From positions 1 to 64,000 of the IMG/VR virus record IMGVR_UViG_3300035670_000172: DNA of 64,000 nucleotides; one strand, 5' to 3'. The notes below the pieces were generated by a model. It saw nothing but the letters and a program-made list of their open reading frames with translations, was not told where the DNA came from and made no database searches. Every line of letters begins with the position of its first letter. The stretch's first letter is position 1. A program made the translations under genes and the position numbers. This DNA is from a virus. Below, piece by piece: positions 63,251 through 64,000 of this stretch.

Positions 63251-63981
63251 CATTAGATATTCGTTTTGTCCCAATAGGGAAGATCGCAGCCACCGCAACA
63301 CAACATCCAAAACCATCTAAATTTTATGTCCCAGAATGGTGGAGAAAAATTGATTCTTTTATTGGAGGCAAGGCTGACTATCTATCCGACTCCAGCTTGA
63401 ACACTTCTGTAAAGCATTGCATGCCGTACATAGATGCTTTGACAGGTGGATATATTCAAGAGCTGTCAACCGATATATATATAGAAATCAGCAAAAATAA
63501 TAATAATGAGTTTGTTGTAAAAATCAATCATTCATTACAAATACCAGGACTTGTCCCTGTAAGATACCGCACATACCCAAAGAATTCAAACATTCAAAAA
63601 TTTCCAGAAGGGTATTATCCAATTGAATTTACATGGTCTGAGAACTGGGTTGCAGACACACCAGTTGGCTGGTCAATGCTATATACTCATCCAATGAATA
63701 GATATGATCTACCATTTATAACACTGTCTGGCATAGTTGACACAGATCGTGGTCATGTTAATATTGATGGTTCAATACCTTTTTACATCAAAGAGGGGTT
63801 CTCTGGTGTAATCCCAGCAGGAACCCCTATTTATCAAATGATTCCTGTAAAGAGAGAATCTTGGAAATCTGATATTGAGGAGTATAGTGAGTATAGATAT
63901 TTTAGAGACCTTCCTAAATTAAAAAAATATTTTACTGGCGGTTATGTAAAAAGCATTTGGCACAAAAAGAGGTATGACTGA
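63247..63981 (+). CDS. conserved hypothetical protein (244 aa)
   Basis: FYVPEWWRKIDSFIGGKADY and SVKHCMPYIDALTGGYIQEL near residues 27-75, then WHKKRYD at the end. It resembles proteins found beside 2OG-Fe(II) oxygenase genes in large phages, possibly DUF6065-like. Function unknown. ATGA overlap with the hydroxylase gene suggests joint action. Confidence 0.7.
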   Translation: MTLDIRFVPIGKIAATATQHPKPSKFYVPEWWRKIDSFIGGKADYLSDSSLNTSVKHCMPYIDALTGGYIQELSTDIYIEISKNNNNEFVVKINHSLQIPGLVPVRYRTYPKNSNIQKFPEGYYPIEFTWSENWVADTPVGWSMLYTHPMNRYDLPFITLSGIVDTDRGHVNIDGSIPFYIKEGFSGVIPAGTPIYQMIPVKRESWKSDIEEYSEYRYFRDLPKLKKYFTGGYVKSIWHKKRYD

Positions 63982-64000
63982 TGAAAGAAAAGAATTCTAA
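63981..64000 (+). CDS. start of a further gene, cut by the window edge
   Basis: AAGAGG then ATG at 63981, overlapping the preceding TGA; only the first six codons (MKEKNS) are visible. Confidence 0.35.

Overview
The window is a 64-kb piece of a large tailed dsDNA phage genome, almost certainly infecting an actinobacterium. Evidence for the host is a WhiB-family regulator, several promoters that place a -10 box 6-7 nt before the start codon (leaderless mRNAs, common in actinobacteria), a Cys-x5-Cys ferredoxin of the actinobacterial kind and an actinobacterial-looking Thr-rich secreted muralytic protein. Most of the sequence is AT-rich. Both edges cut genes: a DNA polymerase III alpha subunit on the left and a small frame on the right.

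Layout. 0-10.8 kb, rightward: replication, recombination and surface chemistry (DnaE-like polymerase, RecA-like ATPase, Hjc-like and RuvC-like resolvases, Cas4-like nuclease, YkgJ-like Cys-cluster protein, glycosyltransferases, a cytidylyltransferase). 10.2-12.8 kb: terminase genes, with three 45-bp tandem repeats just before terL. 13.3-33.2 kb, rightward: another glycosyltransferase, then about 45 densely packed, mostly overlapping small accessory genes (WhiB, YubB/DUF1281-like, DUF3846-like, an ATPase-HExxH protein, a transglycosylase-like protein). This stretch is interrupted at 26.1-26.6 kb by a gene-free block with tRNA-Arg and three long inverted repeats. 33.2-34.0 kb is non-coding.

34.0-40.1 kb, leftward and visibly more GC-rich, is the most unusual part: eleven consecutive mini-operons. 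Each has its own promoter of fixed geometry (TTGAAT, 21 bp, TAnnGT), a leader hairpin abutting the Shine-Dalgarno sequence, one or two tiny genes, a strong hairpin after the gene, and an upstream stem-loop whose 15-nt loop core TGCGNNTAGCANNAA is conserved while the stem changes. Fourteen copies of the stem-loop occur on both strands. I do not recognise this family.

40.4-48.5 kb: a FmdB zinc ribbon diverges from a thermonuclease-ferredoxin pair. A leftward operon follows with two 2OG-Fe(II) oxygenase-like genes, tRNA-Asn, tRNA-Thr, a FkbM methyltransferase, a HExxH protein, small membrane proteins and a DUF5872-like protein. 48.7-64 kb, rightward: another GT4 glycosyltransferase, B12-dependent ribonucleotide reductase (nrdJ), then the virion genes: portal, a protease-scaffold fusion with an internal scaffold start, major capsid protein, tail-fibre-like proteins, and a third 2OG-Fe(II) oxygenase.

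The many sugar transferases, a methyltransferase and three hydroxylase-like proteins next to replication and tail genes suggest modification of virion or host surface components. The leftward array looks like an early or host-takeover region under shared control. Both of these are inferences from layout.
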